Shown in pieces: positions 26,255 to 35,240 of a stretch of DNA of 64,000 bases; within the stretch, counting starts at the first letter, position 1, and every line of letters starts with the position of its first letter. This DNA is from Comamonas testosteroni TK102 (GTDB lineage Bacteria; Pseudomonadota; Gammaproteobacteria; Burkholderiales; Burkholderiaceae_C). Under the pieces are notes generated by a model. It was not told the DNA's origin and made no database searches. It saw only the letters and a list, made by a program, of their open reading frames with translations. The position numbers were made by a program, and so were the translations under genes. The stretch spans positions 4,960,001 to 5,024,000 of the forward strand of contig NZ_CP006704.1 of NCBI RefSeq assembly GCF_000739375.1. Reading direction: 5' to 3'.

Positions 26255-27766
26255 ATGGGTCAAAAAATCAAAATTGCAGGCTGGATCTCTGTGGGCGTGG
26301 TCGCCGGTGCGTTGACCACCGTATCCCTGCAGACGCTGGCCCGCGGGGGTGTGACACCTCTGCCACTTGAAGAAATCCAGCAGTTGTCGGCCGTCTTCGG
26401 CCTGATCAAGACCGATTACGTCGAGCAGGTCAGCGACAAGAAGCTGATCACCGATGCCATCTCCGGCATGGTCTCCAGCCTGGACCCGCACTCCCAGTAC
26501 TTCGACAAGAAGACCTACAAGGAATTCAAGGAAGGCACTTCCGGCAAGTTCGTTGGCGTCGGCATCGAGATCACCATGGAAGATGGGCTGATCAAGATCG
26601 TCTCTCCCATCGAAGGCTCGCCCGCTTTCCGCGCCGGCCTCAAGACCGGCGACCTGATCACCAAGATCGACGACACGGCCGTCAAGGGCCTGACGCTCAA
26701 TGACGCCGTCAAGCGCATGCGCGGCGAACCCAATACCAAGGTGCGCCTGAACATCCTGCGCAAGGATGAAAGCCGCAGCTTCCCCGTCACCATCACCCGC
26801 GAAGAGATCAAGACCCAGTCGGTCAAGGGCAAGGTGATCGAGCCCGGCTATGCCTGGATTCGCCTGAGCCAGTTCCAGGAACGCACCGTGGACGACTTTG
26901 TGCGCAAGGTCGAGGAAATCTACAAGCAGGAACCCAATCTCAAGGGCCTGGTGCTGGACCTGCGCAACGATCCCGGCGGACTGCTGGATGCAGCCGTGGC
27001 CATCTCGGCCGCCTTCCTGCCACCCGATGTACCCGTGGTTTCCACCAACGGCCAGCTGGCTGAAAGCAAGGCCGTCTACAAGGCATCGCCCGAGTTCTAT
27101 GCCCAGCGCGGCTTTGGCGATCCCTTGCAGCGCCTGCCTGCAGCCCTGAAAAAGCTGCCCCTGGTGGTTCTGGTCAACGAAGGCTCGGCCTCGGCCAGTG
27201 AAATCGTGGCCGGAGCGCTCCAGGATCACAAGCGCGCCACCGTCATGGGCAGCCAGTCCTTTGGCAAGGGGTCGGTGCAAACCGTGCGTCCCCTGGGCCC
27301 CGATACGGCTCTCAAGCTGACGACGGCGCGCTACTACACGCCTAGCGGAAAGTCCATTCAGGCCAAGGGCATCGTGCCCGATGTGATGGTGGACGAGACG
27401 GCGGATGGTGACTTGTTTGCCGCACTGGGCATGCGCGAGGCGGATCTCGAGAAGCATCTGTCCAGCGGACAGGGTGCCGAGGTCAAGAATGACGCCCTGG
27501 AAAAGGCGCGCGAGGAAGCCCGCAAACGCCTGGAAGAGGAAGCGAAGAAGCCGGCCGCCGAACGCCGCCTGCCGGAATTCGGAACTGACAAGGACTTCCA
27601 GCTGCAACAGGCGCTGAACAAGCTCAAGGGCCAGCCCGTCAAGGTCAGCAAGACCCTGACAGAGCGCAAGGCCGAAGAAAAGCCCGGGGATGCGACGGCT
27701 GCAGACAAAAAGCCCGCTGACAAGAAAGCCCCCGAAAAGGGTGACTCCGACAAGAGCAAAAAATAA
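26255..27766 (+). CDS. ctpA: Carboxyl-terminal processing protease (S41 family)
   Basis: A 503-residue S41A protease. A single N-terminal membrane anchor (about 7-24) is followed by a helical region, a PDZ domain (about 95-175; GVGIEITMEDGLIKIVSP) and the catalytic domain with Ser in NEGSASASEIVAGALQD and Lys in SQSFGKGSVQT. It cuts periplasmic substrates near their C-termini. The tail after about residue 415 is Lys/Glu/Ala-rich and low-complexity, likely disordered. TTAAGGGG precedes the ATG at 26255. Followed by a terminator and the MoeB/ThiF gene. Confidence 0.93.
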   Translation: MGQKIKIAGWISVGVVAGALTTVSLQTLARGGVTPLPLEEIQQLSAVFGLIKTDYVEQVSDKKLITDAISGMVSSLDPHSQYFDKKTYKEFKEGTSGKFVGVGIEITMEDGLIKIVSPIEGSPAFRAGLKTGDLITKIDDTAVKGLTLNDAVKRMRGEPNTKVRLNILRKDESRSFPVTITREEIKTQSVKGKVIEPGYAWIRLSQFQERTVDDFVRKVEEIYKQEPNLKGLVLDLRNDPGGLLDAAVAISAAFLPPDVPVVSTNGQLAESKAVYKASPEFYAQRGFGDPLQRLPAALKKLPLVVLVNEGSASASEIVAGALQDHKRATVMGSQSFGKGSVQTVRPLGPDTALKLTTARYYTPSGKSIQAKGIVPDVMVDETADGDLFAALGMREADLEKHLSSGQGAEVKNDALEKAREEARKRLEEEAKKPAAERRLPEFGTDKDFQLQQALNKLKGQPVKVSKTLTERKAEEKPGDATAADKKPADKKAPEKGDSDKSKK

Positions 27767-27796
27767 GCACCGGGTTGTCAAACCCGCTCAAAATCA

Positions 27797-27818
27797 GCCG
27801 GGCTTGCCCGGCTTTTTT
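27797..27818 (+). terminator. Rho-independent terminator after ctpA
   Basis: GCCGGG and CCCGGC arms with a four-base loop and TTTTTT tail; starts about 30 bases past the ctpA stop. Confidence 0.8.
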
Positions 27819-27841
27819 CTTGGAACCATGGACGCAAACCG

Positions 27842-28630
27842 ATGAATGACGATCAATTGCTGCGCTATTCCCGTCACATCATGCTCGACGAGATCGGCAT
27901 CGAAGGCCAGGAACGTATTCTGGCAACGCATGCAGTGATCATCGGAGCCGGCGGCTTGGGCTCGCCTGCCGCACTCTATCTGGGCTCGGCAGGTGTGGGC
28001 CGGATCACCATCGTCGACAACGATGTCGTGGACATGACCAATCTGCAACGCCAGATTGCCCACACGACCGAGCGCATAGGCATGGCCAAGGTGGAGTCGA
28101 TACGCACCGCCGTGCATGCCATCAACCCCGGTATAGAGATTCGCTGCATCCAGCAGCGTGCGACCGAGAGCCTGCTCGACGAGTTGCTGCCCGAGGCCGG
28201 CATCGTGCTGGACTGCACCGACAACTACAAGACCCGCCAGACCATCAATGCGGCCTGCGTACGCCATGGCGTACCTCTGATCGAAGGAGCGGCCATCCGT
28301 GTCGATGGCCAGTTGATGGTCATTGATCCGCGCGACCCCGACAGCCCGTGCTATGCCTGCGTCTTTCCGCCAGAGGCTGAATTCGAAGAGGTCCAGTGCT
28401 CGACCATGGGCGTCTTTGCACCGCTGGTCGGACTGATCGGAACCCAGCAGGCAGCTGAAGCACTGAAGCTGATTGTCGGTTTTGGCCGATCTTCTGTCGG
28501 ACAACTTCAAATGCTTGATGCACGTTCCATGGAGTGGAGTAGGATGAAAATTGCTAGGGTTAAAACCTGTGATATCTGCGGAACGTCAAGCACAAATCAC
28601 AAGAAACATCAATACAATGATTTTTCATAG
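27842..28630 (+). CDS. HesA/MoeB/ThiF family adenylyltransferase
   Basis: A 262-residue E1-like enzyme that adenylates the C-terminus of a small sulfur-carrier protein (MoaD or ThiS type). Nucleotide-binding GAGGLGSPAALYLGSAGVG near residue 37, DNDVVDMTNLQRQI (Asp and Arg-Gln of the active site), and zinc CxxC pairs in PCYACVFPP and TCDICG. It has no C-terminal rhodanese domain. Its specific carrier cannot be told from context; MoeB and ThiF are both possible. It lies just after ctpA. Confidence 0.88.
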   Translation: MNDDQLLRYSRHIMLDEIGIEGQERILATHAVIIGAGGLGSPAALYLGSAGVGRITIVDNDVVDMTNLQRQIAHTTERIGMAKVESIRTAVHAINPGIEIRCIQQRATESLLDELLPEAGIVLDCTDNYKTRQTINAACVRHGVPLIEGAAIRVDGQLMVIDPRDPDSPCYACVFPPEAEFEEVQCSTMGVFAPLVGLIGTQQAAEALKLIVGFGRSSVGQLQMLDARSMEWSRMKIARVKTCDICGTSSTNHKKHQYNDFS

Positions 28631-28710
28631 GCCGTAATTGATTCCCCATACCGAGAATTGAACGACTCTCACAGCTTGATCCATGGCATCTACCTCAACT
28701 TGCTACCGTC

Positions 28711-29091
28711 GTGAAACTGCGTACCTTTTTTGTTGAAGACAACCCTACGATTCGCGACAACCTGATTGCGACGATGGCGGAGCTTGCCGATGTCGAGGCT
28801 GTGGGGGTGGCAGAGACCGAAGCCGATGCCGTACGCTGGCTCAGCCATAACCCGGACGCCTGGGATCTGGTCATCGTGGACCTGTTCCTGCGCGAGGGCA
28901 GCGGCCTCGGCATTGTCACCAGCTTTCAACAGCGACCGCGGCAGAAAAAGCTGCTGGTGCTGAGCAATTATGCGACTGCCGATATCCGCCAGCGCTGCCT
29001 GGAACTCAATGCCGATGCCGTATTTGACAAATCCAATGAAATCGATGCGCTTATCGATTTCTGCATGGATTTGAATACCAGCAAGTCTTGA
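28711..29091 (+). CDS. Stand-alone response regulator receiver protein
   Basis: A 126-residue single receiver domain without output domain. It has acidic residues Glu9/Asp10, the predicted phosphoacceptor Asp57 (LVIVDLF), the conserved Ser/Thr position (Ser86 in LVLSNYA) and Lys108 (FDKSN). The start is GTG at 28711. CheY-like folds of this kind serve as phosphate sinks or protein-interaction switches. It lies convergent to the NarL-type regulator and within 1.3 kb of a CHASE3 histidine kinase, which may phosphorylate it. Confidence 0.85.
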   Translation: MKLRTFFVEDNPTIRDNLIATMAELADVEAVGVAETEADAVRWLSHNPDAWDLVIVDLFLREGSGLGIVTSFQQRPRQKKLLVLSNYATADIRQRCLELNADAVFDKSNEIDALIDFCMDLNTSKS

Positions 29092-29104
29092 TAATAACAA
29101 AAAG

Positions 29105-29138
29105 TAAAAAAAGGCTTGAATCTTTCAAGCCTTTTTTA
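29105..29138. terminator. Bidirectional terminator
   Basis: AAAAAAAGGCTTGAA and TTCAAGCCTTTTTT arms with a three-base loop, between the convergent receiver and NarL-type genes. Confidence 0.9.
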
Positions 29139-29149
29139 TTGGAGCCCCA

Positions 29150-29782
29150 TTAATCAATGAGGCGGTTTTTCAGCGCATAATAGGTCAGATCGCTATTCGA
29201 GGAAAGCCCCATTTTTTCCATGAGCCTGGTTCGGTAAGTACTCACTGTTTTCACACTCAGGGAAAGCGACTTGGCAATATCTCCGGCCGTCTCGCCGCGA
29301 GCAAGCTTCAGAAACACCTGAAACTCGCGCTCCGACAATTGCTCGTGCGCCGGCACATCATCCTTGCGATTGAGCTGCTGGGCCAGGAGGTCGGCCACTG
29401 CGGGCGTCAGATAGCGCCTTCCCAGAGCCACGGTGCGGATGGCCTCCGCGATATCCTGGGGATCGCACTCCTTGTTGAGATAGCCGCTGGCTCCCTGACG
29501 AATCAGGTTGATCGCGTAATGCTCCTCAGGGTATCCACTCAGTATCAGGATGCCCATGTCGGGCGCCTTGGCCCTGAGCATGGCCAGGGCATCTATGCCG
29601 CTTTGCCCGGGCATGGACAAGTCCATCAGCAACACATCGATTTCATGTTCCCGGACCAGATCGATGGCTTCCCGTCCATTGCCGGCTTCTCCCACGACCC
29701 TCAGATCCACATGCTCCGACAGGAATTGGCGTAATCCCGAGCGAACGATCGCATGGTCATCCACTATGCCTACTTTTATCAT
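29150..29782 (-). CDS. NarL/FixJ-type response regulator
   Basis: A 210-residue regulator with a receiver domain (phosphoacceptor Asp54 in LLMDLSMPG) and a C-terminal LuxR-type helix-turn-helix (LSEREFQVFLKLARGETAGDIAKSL...VKTVSTYRTRLMEKMGL). The start is ATG at 29782; an in-frame ATG two codons upstream is also possible. It is divergent from the CHASE3 histidine kinase gene, with 133 bases between, so they are a likely two-component pair. Confidence 0.92.
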   Translation of the reverse strand: MIKVGIVDDHAIVRSGLRQFLSEHVDLRVVGEAGNGREAIDLVREHEIDVLLMDLSMPGQSGIDALAMLRAKAPDMGILILSGYPEEHYAINLIRQGASGYLNKECDPQDIAEAIRTVALGRRYLTPAVADLLAQQLNRKDDVPAHEQLSEREFQVFLKLARGETAGDIAKSLSLSVKTVSTYRTRLMEKMGLSSNSDLTYYALKNRLID

Positions 29783-29915
29783 GAACACCTCTTTTCATGA
29801 AACCGCGCTCGTCTCCAGGGCGCATAACATTTTAAGACCCGCACTATGATGTCAGTCGTTGACGCTACGGTTATGCAGAATATCAGGTAATTGCCTTGTC
29901 GGTGAGAGGATGTAG

Positions 29916-31265
29916 ATGCGCTGGACCAATATCCGCAAAATTGCAGTCAGTTTGACGATCGCAGTCATTGCGGCAGTCTTAATGGTAAGCATTAATGAGG
30001 CAGGCTATAAGCGCTCCTTGCAGGCTCTGGACACGCTCACCAAGACACAAAGCACCAGAGCCAAGCTCAGCTTGCTGATGCAGCAGATGCTGGACGCTGA
30101 AACCGGTCTGCGCGGCTATCTGCTGACGGGAGAAGAGCGCTATCTCGAGCCCTACAACTCCGCTTCTGCCGCCATCAGCAGCAGCATGGACGAGCTGCGC
30201 AGCATCTTCATCATGGATCCCAAGGAGCTGGCCACCTTCACACCGCTGGCCCGCCAGGTCGAGCGCAAGACCGGCGAAATGGAGCTGAGCCTGCGCCTTT
30301 ATCGCCAGGGCAACGACGAAGCATGGCGCTTTGTGATGTTCACCGATGTGGGCATGGAAAACATGGATGCCATACGGGGCCACATCAAGACCCTGATGGA
30401 CAGCATCGACCAGCGCGTCAAGTCCAATCTCGCAGACATCGAGCAGACGCTGGGCCTGTCGCGCCTGGGCATTGCGACCGTGACGGCGCTCGGGATTCTG
30501 GGCTTCTTCATGTATCTGCGACAGGCCAATGCACTGCAGCACTCACATCAGCGCGAGCAGGAGATCCAGCGCGACGAGCGCAATCGCCTGGAGGAAGTCG
30601 TTCGTGACCGCACAGCGGCGCTCACCGAGCTGGCAACCCATTTGCAGCAGGTACGCGAAGACGAGCGGGCGCATCTGGCACGCGAGCTGCATGATGAGCT
30701 TGGCTCGCTGCTGACCGCAGCCAAACTCGATGTTGCGCGACTCAAATCCAAGATCGACACTTCGGCACCCGAGGTCTCCGAGCGCGTCACCCATCTGATC
30801 GAGACGCTCAACAGCGGCATTGCACTCAAGCGTCGCATCATCGAGGACCTTCGCCCTTCCTCGCTTTCCAACCTGGGACTGACCACGGCACTGGAAATCC
30901 TGACCCGGGAGTTCGGCGATCGCAGCAACATCGAGGTGGAGTGCAGTCTGGAGCAGGTGGACCTGCCCGAGTCCACGCAGCTGACGGTCTATCGCGTGGT
31001 GCAGGAGTCGCTGACCAATATCGGCAAGTACGCCAGGGCCAGCCATGTCATCGTCACGGTGCACAACTACCCCACCTATGTAGCCGTGCAGATTCAAGAC
31101 GATGGCCAGGGGTTCGAGCCCGCCAGCATGCGCCCCAACTCCCATGGCCTGGCCGGCATGAAGCACCGTGTCGAAGCCGTTGGCGGCAGGCTCACCGTGG
31201 CCTCGCAACCCGGCAAGGGCACCACCATCTCGGCAGTCATTCCCCTGAGCATAGCAACTGCCTGA
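29916..31265 (+). CDS. CHASE3-domain sensor histidine kinase (HisKA_3 type)
   Basis: A 449-residue kinase: N-terminal membrane helix (about 8-27), a helical extracytoplasmic CHASE3 sensor (about 38-175), second membrane helix (about 182-201), a coiled stretch, then the HisKA_3 dimerisation domain with phospho-His259 in [12 protein letters not shown], and a C-terminal HATPase ([33 protein letters not shown]). The NarL-type HisKA_3 class pairs with LuxR-type regulators such as the divergent neighbour. Signal unknown. The downstream small envelope-stress genes suggest a stress role, by location only. Confidence 0.92.
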   Translation: MRWTNIRKIAVSLTIAVIAAVLMVSINEAGYKRSLQALDTLTKTQSTRAKLSLLMQQMLDAETGLRGYLLTGEERYLEPYNSASAAISSSMDELRSIFIMDPKELATFTPLARQVERKTGEMELSLRLYRQGNDEAWRFVMFTDVGMENMDAIRGHIKTLMDSIDQRVKSNLADIEQTLGLSRLGIATVTALGILGFFMYLRQANALQHSHQREQEIQRDERNRLEEVVRDRTAALTELATHLQQVREDERAHLARELHDELGSLLTAAKLDVARLKSKIDTSAPEVSERVTHLIETLNSGIALKRRIIEDLRPSSLSNLGLTTALEILTREFGDRSNIEVECSLEQVDLPESTQLTVYRVVQESLTNIGKYARASHVIVTVHNYPTYVAVQIQDDGQGFEPASMRPNSHGLAGMKHRVEAVGGRLTVASQPGKGTTISAVIPLSIATA

Positions 31266-31435
31266 AACCGGGTAGCGCTCGGCCGAGCAAGTCGATGTCG
31301 TCCTACACGGCTGTCTCTCAATACCCCGACCCAGGTGGCAGAAGCTCACCGTCAGGCACGGGCTGCTCAGTTCTCTACAGTCAATACATGGCCGCACAGC
31401 AATGCCTGTCGGTCTGCATTCGAAAGGAGAAAATC

Positions 31436-31597
31436 ATGTTGCACTACGCCATTGTCTTTCTGGTGATTGCCTTGATCGCTGCAGTTTTCGGTTTCGGCGG
31501 TATTGCGGCAAGCGCCGTAGGCATTGCCAAGATCCTGTTTTTTGTCTTCCTGGTCATGGCCGTCATCACTTTCCTGATGGGCCTGGTGAAGAAATAG
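31436..31597 (+). CDS. DUF1328 small membrane protein
   Basis: A 53-residue protein of two hydrophobic segments ([21 protein letters not shown] and [19 protein letters not shown]). This is the DUF1328/YtjA pattern, usually found in small inner-membrane proteins linked with stress conditions. AAAGGAG precedes the ATG at a good distance. It is first in a run of three small envelope-associated genes. Confidence 0.88.
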   Translation: MLHYAIVFLVIALIAAVFGFGGIAASAVGIAKILFFVFLVMAVITFLMGLVKK

Positions 31598-31758
31598 CAA
31601 CGGCACCGAATGTGTAGAACTTTGTTCGTCCACATTGCACAAACCGGCAGTATTCGCCATGATCACTCTCAACTTCTGCCTCCTCGAGGCAGAGTTCCGC
31701 AGACTGGCGTTACTGCACGCTGTCACGAAAATTTTTAGATTTCAGGGAGTTCCAAACA

Positions 31759-32301
31759 ATGAGCCAAGCCGTAAAAGACGCCAAGGACACGGTTGAAGAC
31801 CTCAAGGGCGCCGCCAAGGATGTGGCTGCTGACGTCAAGGACACGGCAAAGCACGCCGCCCAATCTGCCCAGAATGCTGCGCACAAGATGGCCGACGCAG
31901 CGCAGGACGCCGTGGACTCGGGCAAGCAGGCCGCCCAGAAGATGGTCAATGAAGCACGCGACGTGGCCGAGGATGTTGCCGACAAGGTTGAGGACACCGC
32001 ACGCCGCGCAAGGCGCACGGCCTCCGAGGCGATAGACTCCACAGGGCGCCATATACGCAATCTCGACGACAGCGAGAACCCGCTGATCGACAACCTGGCC
32101 AACCGGGCTCAGGATCTGGCAGAGCGCAGCATCAACTTCTGGGCCGACAGCTCACACCGCGCACGCCGTCAGTTCAACACCGCAGCGGATGCAACCACCA
32201 AGTATGTGTCCGAACAACCCGGGCGTTCCGTGCTGATCGCCGCCGCGACCGGCGCGGCCCTGGCGACAGCCTTCTTTCTGGGCCGCTCGCGCAGGAAGTA
32301 A
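31759..32301 (+). CDS. DUF883/YqjD-like membrane-anchored protein with LEA-like repeats
   Basis: A 180-residue, Ala/Lys/Asp-rich protein. Residues 1-90 consist of imperfect 11-mer-type helical repeats (KDAKDTVEDLKGAAKDVAAD, QAAQKMVNEARDVAED), like late-embryogenesis-abundant or apolipoprotein-type helices. The end, YVSEQPGRSVLIAAATGAA...FFLGRSRR, is the C-terminal membrane anchor typical of ElaB/YqjD/DUF883 proteins, which bind ribosomes in stationary phase. GGGAG lies upstream. The combination suggests a stress-related protein; function is inferred. Confidence 0.8.
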   Translation: MSQAVKDAKDTVEDLKGAAKDVAADVKDTAKHAAQSAQNAAHKMADAAQDAVDSGKQAAQKMVNEARDVAEDVADKVEDTARRARRTASEAIDSTGRHIRNLDDSENPLIDNLANRAQDLAERSINFWADSSHRARRQFNTAADATTKYVSEQPGRSVLIAAATGAALATAFFLGRSRRK

Positions 32302-32374
32302 CTCTTGGAACGTGTAGACGTTCCCAGCTTTCGCAGGCGTGCTTTGCGCCTTTTCAAAACCAAGGGAGAACCAT

Positions 32375-32695
32375 ATGAAAAATCTGACTCGTGCTTTGGC
32401 TTTCAGTCTGGTCGCTGCGACGACCGTGCTGGCTACCACAGCCTGTTCGGTGGCTCGTGACCAGCAGACTGTGGGCTCCTATGTGGATGACGCCGGCATT
32501 ACCACTGCAGTGAAGGCCAAGATGGCCGAAGACAAGAGCGTCTCGGCAACCGCCATCAGCGTGGAAACCATGAACGGCACCGTGCAGCTGTCGGGCTTTG
32601 CCAAATCCGAAGCGGAAAAAGCCCGTGCCGGCGAAATCGCCCGCACGACCAAGCATGTGCGTGAAGTGCGCAACAGCATCGTGGTCAGGCCTTGA
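32375..32695 (+). CDS. BON domain lipoprotein
   Basis: A 106-residue protein with a signal peptide and lipobox ATTAC (Cys24), then one BON domain: DDAGITTAVKAKMAEDKSV and MNGTVQLSGFAKSEAEKARA, followed by IVVRP. It resembles OsmY/YraP-type envelope proteins that bind lipids. AAGGGAG precedes the ATG at 32375. It follows the LEA-like gene in the same direction and ends with a strong hairpin. Confidence 0.9.
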   Translation: MKNLTRALAFSLVAATTVLATTACSVARDQQTVGSYVDDAGITTAVKAKMAEDKSVSATAISVETMNGTVQLSGFAKSEAEKARAGEIARTTKHVREVRNSIVVRP

Positions 32696-32744
32696 CGTTG
32701 CGCACCTGAAGCCAGCCTCTGTCTGAGGGCTGCGCTTCCAGCCC

Positions 32745-32775
32745 AAAGCCAGCTTTCGAGCTGGCTTTGTTTTTT
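32745..32775 (+). terminator. Rho-independent terminator
   Basis: AAAGCCAGCT and AGCTGGCTTT arms with a TTCG loop and a T-run after; ends the small-envelope-protein unit. Confidence 0.92.
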
Positions 32776-32814
32776 CCTGCCCCGATCAGCGTACTTAGCC
32801 ATTAAAGTGTCCTC

Positions 32815-33870
32815 ATGCAAGTTTTCAACTGCGAGGCCTGCGGCCATCTGATCTATTTTGAAAGCCTGCAATGCGTGCATTGCGGTGCAATCCAGGCATT
32901 CCTGCCCGATCAGCTGCGCGTCGGCATTCTGCCGCCGAACGCAGGCCCCACCGCACGCTATCGCGCCTGCGCCCATCGATACAACATCAGCCTGTGCAAT
33001 TTTGCGATCGAGGCTTCAGACCCGCAGCCGCTGTGCGTTTCCTGCCGCCAGACCGAATGGCTGCCCGACAGCGGCGATCCTGCCAACGAGCTGCGTTGGG
33101 CGAAGATCGAGGTTGCCAAGCGCAGGCTGTTCTACACCCTGGCCAGGCTGGGTTTGCAGGATCCCCATGGTCACTGCGTGGCCGAGCCGCGCTTTTCCCT
33201 GCTCGCGGATCTGCCCGGCCAGAGCCCCGTCATGACCGGCCATGCCAGCGGCATGATCACGCTCAATGTCGTCGAGGCCGACGACGACGAGCGCGCCAAA
33301 CGCCGCCAGGCCCTGCACGAGCCCTATCGCACGCTGATCGGGCATCTGCGTCACGAATCTGGCCATTTCTACTGGGATCAGCTGATAGCCAACAGCGTGC
33401 ATCTGGAGCGCTTCAGGGCGCTGTTCGGCTATGAGAACCAGGACTATGCCCAGGCGCTGCAGCGCCATTACGGCAAGGACCCGCTGGACAATAGCTGGCG
33501 CCATCAGTTCATCAGCGCCTATGCCACCTCGCACCCCTGGGAAGACTGGGCCGAAACCTGGGCTCACTATCTGCACATGGTGGATTTGCTGGAAACCGCA
33601 GCCAGCTACGGCACCTGCATCACCGTTCCGGATATCCCCGCCGCAGGCCAGCAGCGCATTCAGAACCCGCTCGTGCCGGTGCCGCCCGACTTTTCGGTGA
33701 TGCAGTCCCAGTGGGTGCCGCTCACGCTGCTGCACAACAGCCTGAACCGCAGCCTGGGCCATGGCGATGCCTACCCGTTTGCGATTTCCGGCCCGGCCTG
33801 GGACAAGCTGCGCTTCGTCCACGAGACCATCAGCAGCTATCGCAGCAGATCACCCAGCCAGGGAGACTGA
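32815..33870 (+). CDS. Putative zinc-binding metallopeptidase with N-terminal zinc ribbon
   Basis: A 351-residue protein. An N-terminal double CxxC ribbon (FNCEACG...CVHCG) is followed by another CxH/CxxC pair (LCVSCR). A gluzincin-like H-E-S-G-H motif (GHLRHESGHFYWD) lies near residue 180. HPWEDWAETWAHYLHMVD follows as the likely third zinc-ligand segment. This matches the COG4307 family of uncharacterised zinc-dependent peptidases. It is separated from the preceding gene by a terminator and ends four bases before the convergent coaD. Confidence 0.85.
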   Translation: MQVFNCEACGHLIYFESLQCVHCGAIQAFLPDQLRVGILPPNAGPTARYRACAHRYNISLCNFAIEASDPQPLCVSCRQTEWLPDSGDPANELRWAKIEVAKRRLFYTLARLGLQDPHGHCVAEPRFSLLADLPGQSPVMTGHASGMITLNVVEADDDERAKRRQALHEPYRTLIGHLRHESGHFYWDQLIANSVHLERFRALFGYENQDYAQALQRHYGKDPLDNSWRHQFISAYATSHPWEDWAETWAHYLHMVDLLETAASYGTCITVPDIPAAGQQRIQNPLVPVPPDFSVMQSQWVPLTLLHNSLNRSLGHGDAYPFAISGPAWDKLRFVHETISSYRSRSPSQGD

Positions 33871-33874
33871 CTGC

Positions 33875-34369
33875 TCAGGCCGCGCGGCCGACCTTGGCCA
33901 TCAGGCGCTCATGCACGCCCTTGGAGACAAACTTGTCCACATCGCCGTTGAGCGTGGCAATCTCGCGCACAAAGGTGGAGCTGATGAACTGATAGCGATC
34001 GCTGGGCGTGAGGAACACGGTTTCCACTTCGGGCATCAGCGTGCGGTTCATGCCGGCAAGCTGGAACTCATAGTCAAAGTCCGTCACCGCGCGCAGGCCG
34101 CGCACCATGGCCTTGGCGCCACGTGCGAGCACAAAATGCGCCAGCAGCCCGTCAAAGCTCTCCACCTGTACCTGCGGATAATTGGCGCAGGCCTCGCGCA
34201 CCATGGCAATGCGCTCCTCCAGCGAAAACAGCGTCTTTTTGTGATGACCTGCCGCCACCGCCACGATGACCTTGCCAAACAGCTGTGCAGCCCGGCGCAC
34301 CACATCTTCATGCCCCAGCGTGATCGGGTCAAAGGTTCCGGGGTAAACAGCAATCAGGTCTTGGCTCAT
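33875..34369 (-). CDS. coaD: Phosphopantetheine adenylyltransferase
   Basis: A 164-residue enzyme of the fourth step of CoA synthesis. Motifs: [17 protein letters not shown] (nucleotide-binding T/HxGH, about 8-24), [16 protein letters not shown] (about 87) and [11 protein letters not shown] (ISSTxxR near residue 128). All are canonical. The ATG start fits the family. Together with panB, panC, panD and the panE-like gene it places much of the pantothenate/CoA pathway within this window. Confidence 0.95.
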   Translation of the reverse strand: MSQDLIAVYPGTFDPITLGHEDVVRRAAQLFGKVIVAVAAGHHKKTLFSLEERIAMVREACANYPQVQVESFDGLLAHFVLARGAKAMVRGLRAVTDFDYEFQLAGMNRTLMPEVETVFLTPSDRYQFISSTFVREIATLNGDVDKFVSKGVHERLMAKVGRAA

Positions 34370-34467
34370 GGCTTATCTCTCTCCTGCGGGTCTTGATGAG
34401 TGTGAGGGCTGCTGCAGTGCAGCGTAAAGAGATTATGCATTCAGGCCTGCGCAGCGCTGAACCATGC

Positions 34468-34511
34468 AAAAAGGAGCTGCTGACGCCTCTGCTCGAAGCG
34501 CCAGCAGCTCC
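34468..34511 (-). terminator. Rho-independent terminator after rsmD
   Basis: On the minus strand GGAGCTGCTGGCGC pairs with GCGTCAGCAGCTCC, followed by TTTTT. It lies just past the rsmD stop, with coaD further on. Confidence 0.85.
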
Positions 34512-34529
34512 CGGTTCGGCAGCAAGGCT

Positions 34530-35240
34530 TTACTGCTTCTTCAGCAGATGCGCATGGACGGCGCCGGCCTTCAGATAGCGGTGCAGCTCCAGCCCCATTT
34601 CCAGCAGGCGGTCCTCGGCCCAGGCTTCGGGAGCTTCCAGATAAATGAAGCCGCCATCATTCAAGGCCGCCGTGGCGGCCTTGAGCGCGGGCTCGAACAG
34701 CTCGGTCTGACCGAATGGCGGGTCCAGCAAGATCAGATCCTGCCCCGCCACGGTCTTCAGGCAGCTCAGCGCATCGCCGCGCTGCACCTTGACCATCCTG
34801 GCATCGAGCTTTTGCTGAAGACGCTGCAACTGCTGCACCAGGGCTGCATCCTGCTCGTTCATGATGACGCTGCTGGCGCCGCGCGATGCGGCCTCGAAGC
34901 CCAGCGCCCCCGTGCCCGCGAAGGCATCGATGCATTTCCAGTTGCTCAGGTCCTGACCCAGCCAGTTGAACAGGGTCTCGCGCACGCGATCGGGCGTGGG
35001 CCGCAGACCGGGCTTTTGCGCCACGGCCAGACGCGTGCGGCGCCATTGCCCGCCGATGATGCGGATTTCACCAGCCCCGGTGGCCGCCGGCTTGGCGGCG
35101 GCAGGCTGGGCAGCCTTGGCTCCGGGACGGGCCGGGCGGCTGGCCGCCAGCTCCTGCGCCTTGCGCTCGGACTCGTGAATCATCTTGTCCAGCGCCTTGC
35201 GGCCTGCGGGTGTGTGTAGCTTGATGGCACTGCGGCTCAT
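34530..35240 (-). CDS. rsmD: 16S rRNA (guanine(966)-N2)-methyltransferase
   Basis: A 236-residue class I SAM methyltransferase that modifies m2G966 in the 30S subunit. The SAM-binding motif DAFAGTGALGFEAASRGA (about 106-123) and the catalytic DPPFGQTEL (about 180) are clear. The first about 58 residues form an extension with an N-terminal basic helix and an Ala/Pro-rich linker (AAKPAATGAG) that E. coli RsmD lacks. The start overlaps the stop of the upstream M16 gene by four bases, so they are coupled. Confidence 0.92.
   Translation of the reverse strand: MSRSAIKLHTPAGRKALDKMIHESERKAQELAASRPARPGAKAAQPAAAKPAATGAGEIRIIGGQWRRTRLAVAQKPGLRPTPDRVRETLFNWLGQDLSNWKCIDAFAGTGALGFEAASRGASSVIMNEQDAALVQQLQRLQQKLDARMVKVQRGDALSCLKTVAGQDLILLDPPFGQTELFEPALKAATAALNDGGFIYLEAPEAWAEDRLLEMGLELHRYLKAGAVHAHLLKKQ

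Noticed and set aside
26243..27781. Long open frame on the minus strand opposite ctpA (512 codons)
   Set aside because: It mirrors the whole ctpA gene, and GC-rich codon use makes such antisense frames common; no family pattern is seen.
31759..32030. Repeat array, from the Lys/Ala/Asp-rich stretch
   Set aside because: The periodicity is in the protein (LEA-like helices), with no regular spacer-repeat DNA structure; not CRISPR.
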